A stretch of DNA of 32,484 bases. It comes from Bacteroidota bacterium. GTDB lineage: Bacteria > Bacteroidota > Rhodothermia > Rhodothermales > Bin80. Below, in pieces: positions 1-9,700 of the stretch; position 1 is the stretch's first letter, and each line of letters begins with the position of its first letter. The stretch is from positions 1 through 32,484 of the forward strand of contig JAPOTE010000021.1 of the NCBI GenBank assembly GCA_026709335.1, in the 5' to 3' direction. The notes beneath the pieces were generated by a model that did no database searches, was not told where the DNA came from, and saw only the letters and a list, made by a program, of their open reading frames with translations. The position numbers and the translations under genes were made by a program.

Positions 1-70
1 TGGCGAAGGGACTTGAACCCCCGACCTGCTGATTACAAATCAGCTGCTCTACCAGCTGAGCTACGCCAGC
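1..70 (-). tRNA. tRNA-Thr (anticodon UGU), 3' end cut by window
   Basis: The minus strand reads as a tRNA starting GCTGGCG, with a D-arm containing TAGCTCAGCTGGTAGAGC, an anticodon stem-loop GCTGA-TTTGTAA-TCAGC and a T-arm with GGTTCAAGTCC. The loop places TGT at positions 34-36, so it decodes ACA (threonine). The 3' acceptor strand ends at CGCCA at base 1; the last two paired bases (GC), the discriminator base and any CCA lie outside the window. It is co-oriented with dedA and lies 57 bases downstream of the dedA stop. Confidence 0.95.
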
Positions 71-127
71 AACATAAGTTCCCATTTACACTAAAGCCTT
101 TGATTATACGCAATAAAATTGAAATAG

Positions 128-748
128 TCAAACTTTTTTACGAAACCGGCGAATTGCCTTATATAATTGCCAACCCAGGAAGAGCAAAATTATGGCTGAT
201 ATCAACTGTCCATAACGTGACAAATATGTGACTAGACGTTCCCATTCCTCCCCTAAAATATACCCAAGTACAGTGATCAGAGTTACCCAAACAGTTGCAC
301 TGAGGAACGCCAGAAATCCCACCGGCAAAGGTTTCATTCGGGTCATCCCGACTGTAAATGCAATGACTGTACGGGCTCCACTCAAAAATCGATTCGCGGC
401 CACCACAATATATCCTCGTGAACGAATCCAGTCTTGAACTCTCGAAATCGATTCGTTGGGCAGCCAACGCATCGCACGAGATTCAAGGAGTCTCGCGCCT
501 CCATAACGTCCCGCATAATACATGCACATAAAACCGAGTGTGCCCCCGAGTATACTGAATATGATCACCGGAAGGAGCGACATCGAGCCTATCGCCGCCA
601 AGTATCCAGCAAAGACGATTAGAACATCTCCTGGGATCGGCGGAAAGATGTTCTCAAGCCATGCAATAAAAAAAACCAGCGAATATCCCCATAGAACAGG
701 AACTTCACTAGTCCTTTCCAACAATTCTGCAAAGAATTGTTCCATCAC
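128..748 (-). CDS. DedA family (VTT/SNARE-associated domain) inner-membrane protein
   Basis: A 206-aa integral membrane protein of the DedA family, whose members act in the inner membrane and have been linked to phospholipid (polyprenyl-phosphate or aminophospholipid) translocation and membrane homeostasis. The family signature is visible: Glu32 followed by PPIPGD (residues 36-41) in the first re-entrant segment, then the second motif NRFLSGARTVIAFTVGM (119-135) with its conserved arginines. Hydrophobic stretches near 22-30, 42-76, 142-165 and 180-195 fit the usual topology, and the C-terminus is basic (RRFRKKV). It is the last gene of the queA-ispD-ispF-dedA set and starts 12 bases after the ispF stop. 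The exact substrate cannot be told from sequence. The start could be either of the two adjacent Met codons. Confidence 0.9.
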   Translation of the reverse strand: MMEQFFAELLERTSEVPVLWGYSLVFFIAWLENIFPPIPGDVLIVFAGYLAAIGSMSLLPVIIFSILGGTLGFMCMYYAGRYGGARLLESRAMRWLPNESISRVQDWIRSRGYIVVAANRFLSGARTVIAFTVGMTRMKPLPVGFLAFLSATVWVTLITVLGYILGEEWERLVTYLSRYGQLISAIILLFLGWQLYKAIRRFRKKV

Positions 749-760
749 AAGTCTACTGGA

Positions 761-1240
761 CTAAATTCCATGCAAGAGACATACTGCCCATGCTGCTGCA
801 CCTTCTTCACGCCCCACCATGCCCAATTTTTCAGAAGTGGTTGCTTTGACCGAAACCAGACCCGGATCGAGATCCAGATCCTGTGCAATTACCTGTCTAA
901 TTGCATCAATATATGGATGGAGTTTAGGTCGTTCAAGGGCAATTGTGGAATCAATATTCACAACTTTATACCCCGTGTCCAATACGATAGTATTCACCTT
1001 TCGAAGCAGTTCTCGACTGTCTGCTCCTTTCCAGCGTGCATCGGTATCGGGAAAGTGAGAGCCTATATCTCCTAATGCCACCGCCCCCAACAAAGCATCG
1101 CAAATAGCATGCAATAATACGTCGGCATCTGAATGCCCTGCTAAACCTCTCGGATAGGGAATTTCAACGCCACCAATGATGAGTACCCGTCCTCTGACGA
1201 GTTGATGCACATCATAACCCATTCCAATTCTGATGTTCAT
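761..1240 (-). CDS. ispF: 2-C-methyl-D-erythritol 2,4-cyclodiphosphate synthase
   Basis: IspF converts CDP-ME 2-phosphate to MEcPP with loss of CMP, the fifth step of the MEP isoprenoid pathway, as a cytosolic homotrimer. The 159-aa form starting at [14 protein letters not shown] has the usual family length. The metal ligands Asp10, His12 and His44 fit the family (E. coli D8, H10, H42), and [10 protein letters not shown] and [11 protein letters not shown] are present. An in-frame ATG 60 bases upstream (1300) would add 20 residues not seen in the family, so the internal start is preferred, although neither has a good Shine-Dalgarno. It lies next to ispD, which makes its substrate precursor, in the same minus-strand group. 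Confidence 0.95.
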   Translation of the reverse strand: MNIRIGMGYDVHQLVRGRVLIIGGVEIPYPRGLAGHSDADVLLHAICDALLGAVALGDIGSHFPDTDARWKGADSRELLRKVNTIVLDTGYKVVNIDSTIALERPKLHPYIDAIRQVIAQDLDLDPGLVSVKATTSEKLGMVGREEGAAAWAVCLLHGI

Positions 1241-1360
1241 TGGGCAGCTTTCATTGTTTATACCAGGTTTATCTTCTAGTTTATTTTTCGCAAAAAACAT
1301 AAATCCATATCAATCCCGATGCTTGAGCAGCGTTCAATCACTCTCATGCTTTCCCGGTTT

Positions 1361-2032
1361 TCATTCGCCCTCTTTCTTCCACACTTTGGAGGCCCAGTCC
1401 CAATCGGATTGCGTCGTGATTTTAATATTGGTTCGTTCTCCATGAACGATCTGGACTGTCTGTCCTATCGGATACACCAATTCAACATCATCTGTGGATT
1501 TGGACACATCTTCGGCTTGGCGAAATGCCTTGCGGAGAATCTCATGTCTAAATCCTTGTGGAGTTTGCATGGCGTATAGGTTTTCTCGGGATATTGTAGT
1601 AGTAAAACAGCCATCTTTCCCATACCGGACAGTATCGGTAATGGGCAATGCTGCTGCTGCCGCACCATAAGCCTTTGTAGAATCAATTACATCTGTAATC
1701 ACTTCCCCCGAAATAAACGGACGTGCAGCATCATGAATCAGTACAACTTCGATGGATTCATCAAGTACATCAAGGCCAGCTCGCACAGAATCCTGCCGAG
1801 TTGCACCTCCGGGTACGACCTGATATGGCTTGTCAAGAGGTATTAATATTTCCTTCACCGTATCGAGTGCATCCGGTGGGCCTACAACAACAAAGCAAGA
1901 GATATCAGGATGTCGATCAAAAACTAACGCAGTCTGAAGAAGTAAAGGAGCATTTCCCAAATGGCGCAACTGCTTCGGTAAGCCACCTAAACGTGACCCC
2001 GATCCAGCTGCTGGAATAATGACGGCAATCAT
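1361..2032 (-). CDS. ispD: 2-C-methyl-D-erythritol 4-phosphate cytidylyltransferase
   Basis: IspD transfers CMP from CTP to MEP, the third step of the MEP pathway. The 223-aa protein has the nucleotide-binding loop PAAGSGSRLGGLPKQ (residues 7-21), the family motif HDAARPF (100-106), GGATRQDSV and TPQGFR. Length and N-terminus (MIAVIIPAAG) match the family. Only 3 bases separate its start from the queA stop, so the two are almost certainly co-transcribed and probably translationally coupled. ispF follows, giving the common ispD-ispF pairing, although the genes are not fused. Confidence 0.95.
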   Translation of the reverse strand: MIAVIIPAAGSGSRLGGLPKQLRHLGNAPLLLQTALVFDRHPDISCFVVVGPPDALDTVKEILIPLDKPYQVVPGGATRQDSVRAGLDVLDESIEVVLIHDAARPFISGEVITDVIDSTKAYGAAAAALPITDTVRYGKDGCFTTTISRENLYAMQTPQGFRHEILRKAFRQAEDVSKSTDDVELVYPIGQTVQIVHGERTNIKITTQSDWDWASKVWKKEGE

Positions 2033-2035
2033 AGA

Positions 2036-3106
2036 TCAGATAATCAACATTGCATCCCCGAAAGAATACAGGCGATATTTTTCTTCAATGGCAACTGCGT
2101 AGGCTTCCTTGAGAAGTTCATAACCGGTAAAGGCGGCCGTGAGCATCATCAACGTGCTGGCCGGCATGTGAAAATTCGTGATCAACCGCTCGGTCACGGC
2201 AAACTCGTAGGGCGGGTAGATGAACTTGTCTGTCCAGCCTGTCTTTGCTTTTAGGTGACGGGAAACTGTAAGGCTTGTTTCCACAGTTCTCACAACCGTT
2301 GTCCCGCAAATAGTCACATGATTGTCACTTGAATCAAGCGCCTTGTTCACCTCATCTGCAGTTAATTTGGACACTGAATAATACTCTGAATTCATTCGAT
2401 GCTTGGTCAAATCCTCGACTCCAACATTACTAAAAGTCCCCAAACCTACATGCAACGTGATCGGCAGGACCTGAACTCCTTTCTCGATCAACTCGTTAAC
2501 CAATCTTGGTGTAAAATGTAGTCCGGCAGTTGGTGCAGCAACTGCTCCACGGTGTTCAGCAAAAATCGTCTGATAACGAGCGACATCCTCTTCCTCAACC
2601 TCTCTTTTGATGTAGGGCGGAAGTGGCGTTTGACCTTCCCGATCAATCAGTTGGTATAAATTCTCATTGGCTCCTTCGCAATCAAACCGAATCGTCCGCC
2701 CGCGCGAAGTAGTATTATCAATGACTTCTGCCGTGAGCCCATTATTAAAGAACAGTTTATTGCCGATTCGAATCTTACGCGCAGGATCAACGATCACATC
2801 CCAAAGTCTGCTACGAGCATTTAACTCCCGAAGCAAGAAGACTTCTATTTTTGCATCAGTCTTTTCTTTTCTCCCATGTAGCCTGGCAGGAAATACCTTG
2901 GTATCGTTGACGACCAAAACATCGCCTGATGTAAAATACTCCGTGATTTCATGAAAATAGCGGTGCTCGATCGTTTTTTTTGCCCGATCAACTACCATCA
3001 AGCGCGACGAGTCTCGAGGATCCGCCGGATACTTAGCGATCAGGTCTCTGGGAACTTCATACTTGAAGTGGGTGAGCTTGAGACGCTCCGTCCCCAATGT
3101 CAACAT
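2036..3106 (-). CDS. queA: S-adenosylmethionine:tRNA ribosyltransferase-isomerase
   Basis: QueA moves the ribosyl part of SAM onto the modified guanine at tRNA position 34 to make epoxyqueuosine, late in queuosine synthesis. The 356-aa protein matches the family along its length: FKYEVPRDLIAKYPADPRDSSRL near the N-terminus, VVNDTKVFPARL, RYQTIFAEHRGAVAAPTAGL (a strong QueA signature), LHVGLGTF and FHMPASTLMML. The ATG at 3106 is the only Met in the N-terminal region. It gives about nine residues before the usual beginning of the domain, so a shorter non-ATG start is possible. It is the first gene of the group, and the sequence upstream is non-coding. Confidence 0.95.
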   Translation of the reverse strand: MLTLGTERLKLTHFKYEVPRDLIAKYPADPRDSSRLMVVDRAKKTIEHRYFHEITEYFTSGDVLVVNDTKVFPARLHGRKEKTDAKIEVFLLRELNARSRLWDVIVDPARKIRIGNKLFFNNGLTAEVIDNTTSRGRTIRFDCEGANENLYQLIDREGQTPLPPYIKREVEEEDVARYQTIFAEHRGAVAAPTAGLHFTPRLVNELIEKGVQVLPITLHVGLGTFSNVGVEDLTKHRMNSEYYSVSKLTADEVNKALDSSDNHVTICGTTVVRTVETSLTVSRHLKAKTGWTDKFIYPPYEFAVTERLITNFHMPASTLMMLTAAFTGYELLKEAYAVAIEEKYRLYSFGDAMLII

Positions 3107-3543
3107 TCGCGTGTGAGTTTAACTTCGAAATTTATCGGGAAATTATCCATCGATCCAGCTTTAACACGATTTGCATTTTTTCGGTCGCAATAAAACCGAA
3201 AACACAGCTACCCTAGCTAAGCCTGCAGGTTCCCGCAGATTTTACAAATAACAGGGAAATTCCAGGAATGTGTTGTCGATACAATTGTTAAAACTTTATA
3301 AGCTTTATGTTTCACTCAACAGCCCGGCTCTGCTGTACTTGACTTGTACTGATTATCGATTTACCGAGCCTGGTGCTAGCATGGTTACTCGACTTTCGTA
3401 TACAACTCTGATCCGGGTGGATAATTGCGAATAACCAAGATGTTAATTCGTGTAGCTATACAAGGCACAGGTACCATAGTAATATGGGAATGTCAGGTAG
3501 TTGGGATAAATCCTATCTTTTGGTGAATGGACAACTTATTTCA
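3107..3543. other. Gene-free stretch upstream of queA
   Basis: I see no convincing ORF here on either strand. The promoter for the queA group should lie in the part next to 3106, but I found no clear sigma70-like or Bacteroidota-type (TTTG / TAnnTTTG) pair. The only structured element is the inverted repeat at 3178-3202. I looked for the continuation of the TonB-receptor fragment in the left part of this stretch and found none. Confidence 0.5.
3178..3202. repeat. Perfect 8-bp inverted repeat, 9-base spacer
   Basis: TTTTCGGT (3178-3185) and ACCGAAAA (3195-3202) are exact reverse complements around a 9-base A/T-rich loop, 72 bases upstream of queA. It has no T-run in either direction, so a terminator is unlikely. 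It could be an operator or a chance palindrome. Confidence 0.35.
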
Positions 3544-3897
3544 TCAAAATTGACACTGAAAGCCTGTTTGCTGATCCAAAAAAATTCCCGAATGCCGAGT
3601 AAGAATAATCCGCACGGAGACCATATCTTCCATTAGTTGTAAGGACGTAAACCCGATAAATGTTGCTCGTAATGTGTGGATCCCGGGACGAACGCTTAGA
3701 ATAGAGAAAGCGCCGTCAACATCTGTGACAGCACCGATAGTGCCTCCATCAATGACGACATTGCCCCCTGGCAGAGGATCATCATTTTGATCCACTACGA
3801 CACCTGCAATCTTTCCTGTTTGTGCGAAGGCAGAAACGGACGAAAATAAAAATGCCAGCGAGAAAAGGATCGTAAATCGGTAGATCATAATAGACAA
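3544..3897 (-). pseudogene. Orphan N-terminus of a TonB-dependent receptor (CarboxypepD_reg-like domain)
   Basis: A 117-aa ORF with a signal peptide (IYRFTILFSLAFLFSSVSAFAQ) followed by a CarboxypepD_reg-like beta-sandwich: GKIAGVVVDQNDDPLPGGNV, then GAVTDVDGAFSILSVRPG and TLRATFIGFTS. This domain normally begins outer-membrane TonB-dependent receptors of 800-1000 aa in Bacteroidota. Here the reading frame stops at the point (LDQQTGFQ) where the plug domain would follow, and nothing resembling plug or barrel is found downstream. It is most likely the remnant of a deleted receptor gene. A free-standing small secreted protein is the alternative. Confidence 0.6.
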
Positions 3898-4020
3898 CAG
3901 TTTATAGTGATGAGTCAGTATAATAAATACTATTTAAGATAATACCCTCCATTTGAATAATTTTCTTATAATTTTTTGTGTAAAAAATATGACTTAAGTA
4001 TAACAATCATGATGAACATT

Positions 4021-4038
4021 AGCGTTACTTCTAACGCT
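4021..4038. terminator. Hairpin just downstream of the oxygenase-like gene
   Basis: AGCGTTA (4021-4027) and TAACGCT (4032-4038) form a perfect 7-bp stem with a 4-base loop, 6 bases past the stop of the minus-strand gene at 4045. Position suggests a transcription end or mRNA-stabilising hairpin, but there is no T-run after it on the minus strand, so it is not a textbook intrinsic terminator. Confidence 0.3.
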
Positions 4039-4044
4039 GCACAC

Positions 4045-6423
4045 CTAACGGCTTTTGGATGCTACCTTGGCCTCCTCTATGCGCAGTATTCGCTCCTTCT
4101 CTCTGTTTCCCGATTCGTCTTGCGGCGCCACAGCTAACAACCTGTCCATGCAATGTAAGTCGTCAGAATATACTTTGCGCTTTTCCCGATAACTGGCTCG
4201 ATTCTTGGTACAGACCAATGTATATGGCCTATTCTTGCGGTCGGTTGTACAATCTATATCCAAATTTAGATTTTTTATCGTCCACTCAATATTTGCACGT
4301 ATATCTTTCTTAGCCTTGATACGATGAACACGCACTTCAGAACTCTGGCAAAACGCTTGAAGCTGAACGAAGAAATTGCTATAAAGCGGAATTTCTGCAT
4401 CTATTCTCCAGTCCTTGGGTTCTTTAGGAGGAATATTGCTACGTCGAAGCAGAAAATCAGCAGATTGCTGCCAGAGTAATTGATAGGCTCTCGAATCCCT
4501 GGCTTGTTTACCCTTATTCATCTCTTCAAGAACTTCAGGTAGTTTCCGATCCGGTGAAACTGCCTTCGGGAAATCAGCAACAGCTTTAGCTATATTGATA
4601 GATTCTTCAATTAAATCCAGACCCAAAACCAGTGCAAAGAGATTGGTGATTACCACAGTATCCAGAGGCTTCTTTTTATCAGATTCAAAAATATATCTAC
4701 GCCCCATCTCAGCTTCCGATCTTTGGATTGCCTCTGCCTTTTCCTGGCTTTTTGTATTCTCTTCCAGAACAGCACGAAAATTTGATGCGACTGTCCGGAT
4801 CATTTCTTGCTGTACATCACGCCAAACAGATTCGGTTTTTTCTAAATTCTTCGTGATCAGCATCAGTAAGGAAAGGATCTCTTTGGGGTACTTCCGAACA
4901 TGTTGCTTCACTATGTTGATCAAAAACTTCTTGGCAGCTTCGGTGCCAATGAGTTGCATCAGGCTAGCGATTTGCTCGTTTCCCTCACCATGGTAATCGG
5001 TTACGACGATCCGGCTAAGGAAATCTTCCGCAATGTCGGCATTTTTCGTCTCTACCAAGAGTTGAAGCATTTGAGGAAGCTTTCGATATGAAGAACCATC
5101 ATTATTTGGCCAAAGATCTACTAATTTGGACAGCAGGTGCTGCATTTCGGTATCACTGAGGCGATTGCGTTGCATTGTAACCCAAGACACTGCGCTGTGA
5201 ATACTCTCCCTCACCAATATCTCTAAGGTATTCTCCTTGGGCCATACAACAAGAGCCGCGAAGCGATAGATGAGATCCATTGTCGGACCATAGTTTCCCA
5301 TGTAATCCTCAAATAATTTCTCATCGGGCTCAGCATGATCTATTGCACCTGGTTGAATAACTTCTATTCCCTCCACTGAAAGTTCTCCGAATGGCGGGTT
5401 GCTACCATCACGGGCAATCCAGTTTTCCAATATTTCCTCCCGCTCAGACACTTCATGAATTGTGGATCCTGTCTCTCCCCAATCACCTACATTATAATCC
5501 ATATCGGGATAGCCACTTAATCGGATATACAATACCGCGGCATGAATATCACAATCAGCGCCATCAGCAGCTTCTCCTAAAACTTGGGCTACAGCTGCAT
5601 CAACTCCTTTCAAAGTATCAAAGGATAAACCCTCTTCGCTGTAAGAGTGATTGAGAACCCAAACTGCTTTTTCAGTCTCGACATGCTCTGCCCAGTCGTT
5701 CAAACAAGATTTGACTTCTTCTGTCAACATAGCATACTCAGGTGCTCCAGTCCATTTTCGGTCAGATTGAATAAACAAGTTGAAGACAAGGGATATCCGA
5801 TGCCCCTTAGTTACCGGTCGTACTTCATGGAGACAATCTGCATAAAACGCGGCATACGAAAGTTCAGAGGGCTCTTGTGCACTCATGTTGTAGACTGTCT
5901 CTTCGCCTCCATGACGGATTACCAGTTCTCCTCCCTCACCATCAACCGGTAATGATAACGTCAATGTAGCAATCATCCCAATCGCCTTTTCAGTGTCCCG
6001 ATGAGTAGCAAAGAATCCACCTTCTTGATAAATGAGAAGCTTGTACAACTCTGCACCAAGATCTCCTTTCTCGATTCCGAGACCTTCGGTCACGAAATTC
6101 ATGATTTTTGCGAAAGTATCTAGCCAAGCACCACCGGATACGTGAACTTGATCAGCATCAATCTGCCAGCAATCGCGAACAGATGTATCTAGGATCGTTT
6201 CGGTCCCCTTTCCGAAAGGAGCACGTTCCGCGACTTCGATCAGAGTATCAATTTGCACCTGAGACACGGGAAATCCAAGGGAGCCTACACCATCAATAAT
6301 GATCTGTGGCATTGGTACATACAGCTTATCGCCTACACAGTAATTTCCGGGTCGATCAACCGAATTTAGCAGATCATTCAAATGCTCAAGGAACCCCTCA
6401 GAATCAACAATTTGATTATCCAT
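4045..6423 (-). CDS. 2-oxoglutarate/Fe(II)-dependent oxygenase-like protein with long C-terminal extension
   Basis: A 792-aa cytosolic protein with no signal peptide. The N-terminal 220 residues resemble the prolyl-4-hydroxylase-type 2OG-Fe(II) double-stranded beta-helix: LYKLLIYQEGGFFATHRDTEK contains the metal-binding H-x-D (His141, Asp143). YADCLHEVRPVTKGHRISLVFNL supplies the distal His199 and the 2OG-binding Arg209. All core ligands are present, so it should be active. The remaining 570 residues are mostly helical and charged, and I do not recognise a domain in them. Similar oxygenases with long tails occur in fungi and scattered bacteria, with unknown substrates. It follows hsdR on the same strand after a 331-base gap, so it may belong to the same accessory block, but co-transcription is not shown. 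A role in protein or nucleic-acid hydroxylation is inference only. Confidence 0.75.
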   Translation of the reverse strand: MDNQIVDSEGFLEHLNDLLNSVDRPGNYCVGDKLYVPMPQIIIDGVGSLGFPVSQVQIDTLIEVAERAPFGKGTETILDTSVRDCWQIDADQVHVSGGAWLDTFAKIMNFVTEGLGIEKGDLGAELYKLLIYQEGGFFATHRDTEKAIGMIATLTLSLPVDGEGGELVIRHGGEETVYNMSAQEPSELSYAAFYADCLHEVRPVTKGHRISLVFNLFIQSDRKWTGAPEYAMLTEEVKSCLNDWAEHVETEKAVWVLNHSYSEEGLSFDTLKGVDAAVAQVLGEAADGADCDIHAAVLYIRLSGYPDMDYNVGDWGETGSTIHEVSEREEILENWIARDGSNPPFGELSVEGIEVIQPGAIDHAEPDEKLFEDYMGNYGPTMDLIYRFAALVVWPKENTLEILVRESIHSAVSWVTMQRNRLSDTEMQHLLSKLVDLWPNNDGSSYRKLPQMLQLLVETKNADIAEDFLSRIVVTDYHGEGNEQIASLMQLIGTEAAKKFLINIVKQHVRKYPKEILSLLMLITKNLEKTESVWRDVQQEMIRTVASNFRAVLEENTKSQEKAEAIQRSEAEMGRRYIFESDKKKPLDTVVITNLFALVLGLDLIEESINIAKAVADFPKAVSPDRKLPEVLEEMNKGKQARDSRAYQLLWQQSADFLLRRSNIPPKEPKDWRIDAEIPLYSNFFVQLQAFCQSSEVRVHRIKAKKDIRANIEWTIKNLNLDIDCTTDRKNRPYTLVCTKNRASYREKRKVYSDDLHCMDRLLAVAPQDESGNREKERILRIEEAKVASKSR

Positions 6424-6754
6424 GATATTGGCTAGATGTATGACTTAATTTGCATGAACTCCACTCTTTAGACTTCATGAGTACTTTATTCAGATCCATA
6501 AGATCTCGATAGATGAAAAGATTACAAGTCGTGACTTTCACTGCAAATATCTATCAACCATCGAAGGTATTTACAATCTTCATCTTGTCTGTCTGAATGC
6601 GATGAAACAGTAATTCCACCATCTTGATCAAGACAGAAGTTCAGAAATTGTCAACTTTTTTGCAATGGAATTCAACCACGTACTGCAAAGGGGAACAAGT
6701 CAAGAGTTTGAATAGATATGCACTCGGAAAAAGAGAGTGCGTAACCTGGGATCG
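6424..6754. other. Intergenic region between hsdR and the oxygenase-like gene
   Basis: No gene is supported here. Short plus-strand ORFs reading through it overlap hsdR antisense and have no protein-like features. A 12-bp perfect palindrome TCTTGATCAAGA lies at 6622-6633. This stretch should contain the 3' end of the hsd transcript and possibly a promoter for the 4045-6423 gene, but I could not identify either confidently. Confidence 0.4.
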
Positions 6755-9700
6755 TCAATTTATCAAACCGAAAAAACGATCGAAGAATCTTTCGAGCTTG
6801 CTGAGAGCCGATTGTTTCTTGACTGCATAGCTGTTATTCTGGCTGAATTTTGAGGTCGGTGGCAGAATCTTCGTGATTGCAGTTCCAGTCTCTGGAATTG
6901 CCCCGTCTCGGAAAGCATTCTCTACAAATATCTTCGTCTCCGAGGAATGTAGCCTTTCCTGATTGATGATCCGGTCCAGTTCGTTACGCATTTCGGTTTC
7001 AATAAATTCGACCCAAGCTGTGCCCAATTCAATCTTCGTGGAGACAGAGTCTACAAATTTCTCAATCAAATCTTTCTTGCTACGCAAACTTGGACTCGAG
7101 TTGACCGCACGTTGGATGGAAGCGCGAATTTCTTTATCCCCACTTTGCCCCTTTACTCTCAGGTATTCTTCCACTTTCATCAGAATGTAGTCCACATTAA
7201 TTTCAATAGATTTGATCAATTCGATCTCAAATACTAGATCATCAACAATTGACTCCTTTTCGGCGCCATTTGGAGGGATAATTTTTTCGTACAGATACAA
7301 ATAGCGGCTCTGATAATCTTGCGAAGCGCGGTCATCAATAATTTCGTTTCCTTCAAATTCATCAAAAGCGGTAAGAATATTTTTCAATCTGAGAATGGAT
7401 CCGAAAAGTCGGACAAATTCTTTTTGTGCCGATTCACTGTTGATTTCTTCATTCAGAGGAAAGTCGGATGTCAGGGTAGAAATCAAGTCTCTGTATTCCT
7501 CGTAATACGTAGCATAGGGTTTGAGCAGTACAATACCTTTGGCGTCCTTATTTCCGAAGAGGGCAAGGGCGTCATTAGTTGCTGTTTCAAGATCTCTGAA
7601 AGATACAATGTTGCCATAGGTCTTGACAGAATTGAGAATTCGATTCGTGCGAGAAAAGGCCTGAATCAACCCATGACTGCGTAGCCTCTTGTCAACCCAT
7701 AAAGTGTTGAGTGTAGTAGCGTCAAAACCTGTCAGAAACATATTCACTACAATCACCAGATCTAGCTCACGCTTTTTGAGCCGATCCGATACATCTTTGT
7801 AGTAATTTTGGAATTTGTCAGATGTAGTATCAAAGTTGGTGGAAAACAGGCTGTTATAATCACTGATAGCATCGTCCAAAAAATCACGTGAACTCTGATC
7901 TAGTTTGTCAGGCTCAAAGCCCTCCTCACCTAACAGCCCGTCAGATTCTTCCTCGTTGGGAGCGAAACTGTAGATCAGACCGATCTTGAGTCGTTTTTCC
8001 AGTGGTTCTTCTGGCTGTTGCTCGCTGAATTCATGATAGTATCGTTTCGCAGCATCAATAGATTCTGTTGCAAATATTGAATTGAATCCCGCAATTCGTT
8101 TCCCTGAATGATGATAGCCAATGTTCCGTTTGGTTTTTTGGTTGAAATGTACACGAATGTAATTCACAACCTGGGCAACTCGCTCAGGGTGTAGCAGAGC
8201 TTGTTCCGTCGCAATAGCTGAAACTTTCTCATCTTTGACCTTGGGAGAAGTCTTGACCGTATTAATGTAATCGATACGAAAAGGTAGTACATTCTTGTCG
8301 CTGATTGCGTCAACGATCGTATAAGCGTGTAGCTTATCCCCGAATACCTGTTCAGTTGTTCTATATTTTGGGTTTCCTTGGCTACTGGCATTATCGGCAA
8401 AAATCGGTGTGCCTGTAAATCCAAACAGATGGTAGCGCTTGAAGGCACGAGTAATCGTAGCGTGCATATCCCCGAATTGACTGCGGTGGCACTCATCAAA
8501 AATAATTACGACATGCATCCCGTACACAGCGTGTCTCTTATTCCTTTGTACAAAAAGACTAAGTTTCTGGATGGTAGTGATGATTAAGCGCTTACTCTTA
8601 TCCTCGAGTTGTTTTTGCAATTCTCTCGTTGAGGTGTTTGAATTAGCCGCTCCTTTTTCAAATCGATCATACTCTCGCATGGTCTGATAATCAAGATCCT
8701 TGCGATCAACCACGAATAGTACTTTATCTATCTCGGGAAGCGCCACAGCTAATTGGGCAGCCTTAAAACTGGTCAACGTCTTTCCGCTGCCCGTCGCATG
8801 CCAAATGTACCCTCCCCCGGAAATTTTTCCCAAGTTTTGAAAATTCGTTGCCGTCTTAATGCGCTGTAATATTTGCTCGGTTGCTACGATTTGATAAGGT
8901 CGCATGACGAGAAGTTTGCGATCTACATCAAACACGCAATATCGGGTCAAAATATTCAACAAGGTGTGCTTCGCGAAGAAGGTCTGAGTAAAACCATTCA
9001 GTTCGTTAATACGTCGATTCTTCGCATCCGCCCACCAAGTGGTGAACGAAAAACTATTGGATGTTTTGCGGCGCGATGGCTTACGACGTTCATCTAAATG
9101 CCCCATACGTACAGTGTTGCTGTAGTACTTGGTTAGCGTCCCATTGCTAATGACAAAGAGTTGGACATACTCAAACAAGCCGCATTCAGCCCAAAAGCTT
9201 TCCCGTTGATAACGATTGATCTGATTGAAAGCTTCACGGATATCTACACCTCGACGTTTGAGTTCTATATGCACCATTGGCAGGCCGTTAACCAGAACGG
9301 TCACATCGTAACGATTCGCACGCTTGCCTTTTGACTCATACTGATTGATCACCTGGAGCGAATTATTATGAATCTGCTCACGGTCAATGAGTCGGATATT
9401 CTTGAATGTACCATCATCGCGCACAAGCAACTGAATAGAATCCTCCTGAATCCGCGCGGTCTTTTCTGTGATTCCGTCATTAGAACCCGAGACTCTGGTT
9501 GTGAAGAAACGATCCCATTCCGCATCGGAAAATTTGAATTTGTTCAGCTTTTCGATTTGGGATCGAAGATTGACTATGAGCTCTTTCTCAGTAGTAATGT
9601 CCAGATACTCATAGGCCTGCGACTGGAGTTGCTCAATAAATTTTCTTTCCAGTTCTGCCTCGGACTGATAGGCCGTTTCTCGAGCTCCATCAGGCAAAAA

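Noticed and set aside
1-127. tRNA gene as an integration site for a mobile element
   Set aside because: No integrase, no direct repeat of the tRNA 3' end and no foreign-looking genes lie next to it; the neighbours are housekeeping genes.
6622-6633. TCTTGATCAAGA palindrome, similar to CTTGATCAAGAC near 30244
   Set aside because: The shared identity is only about a dozen bases with no flanking similarity, so it is not a meaningful repeat or attachment site.
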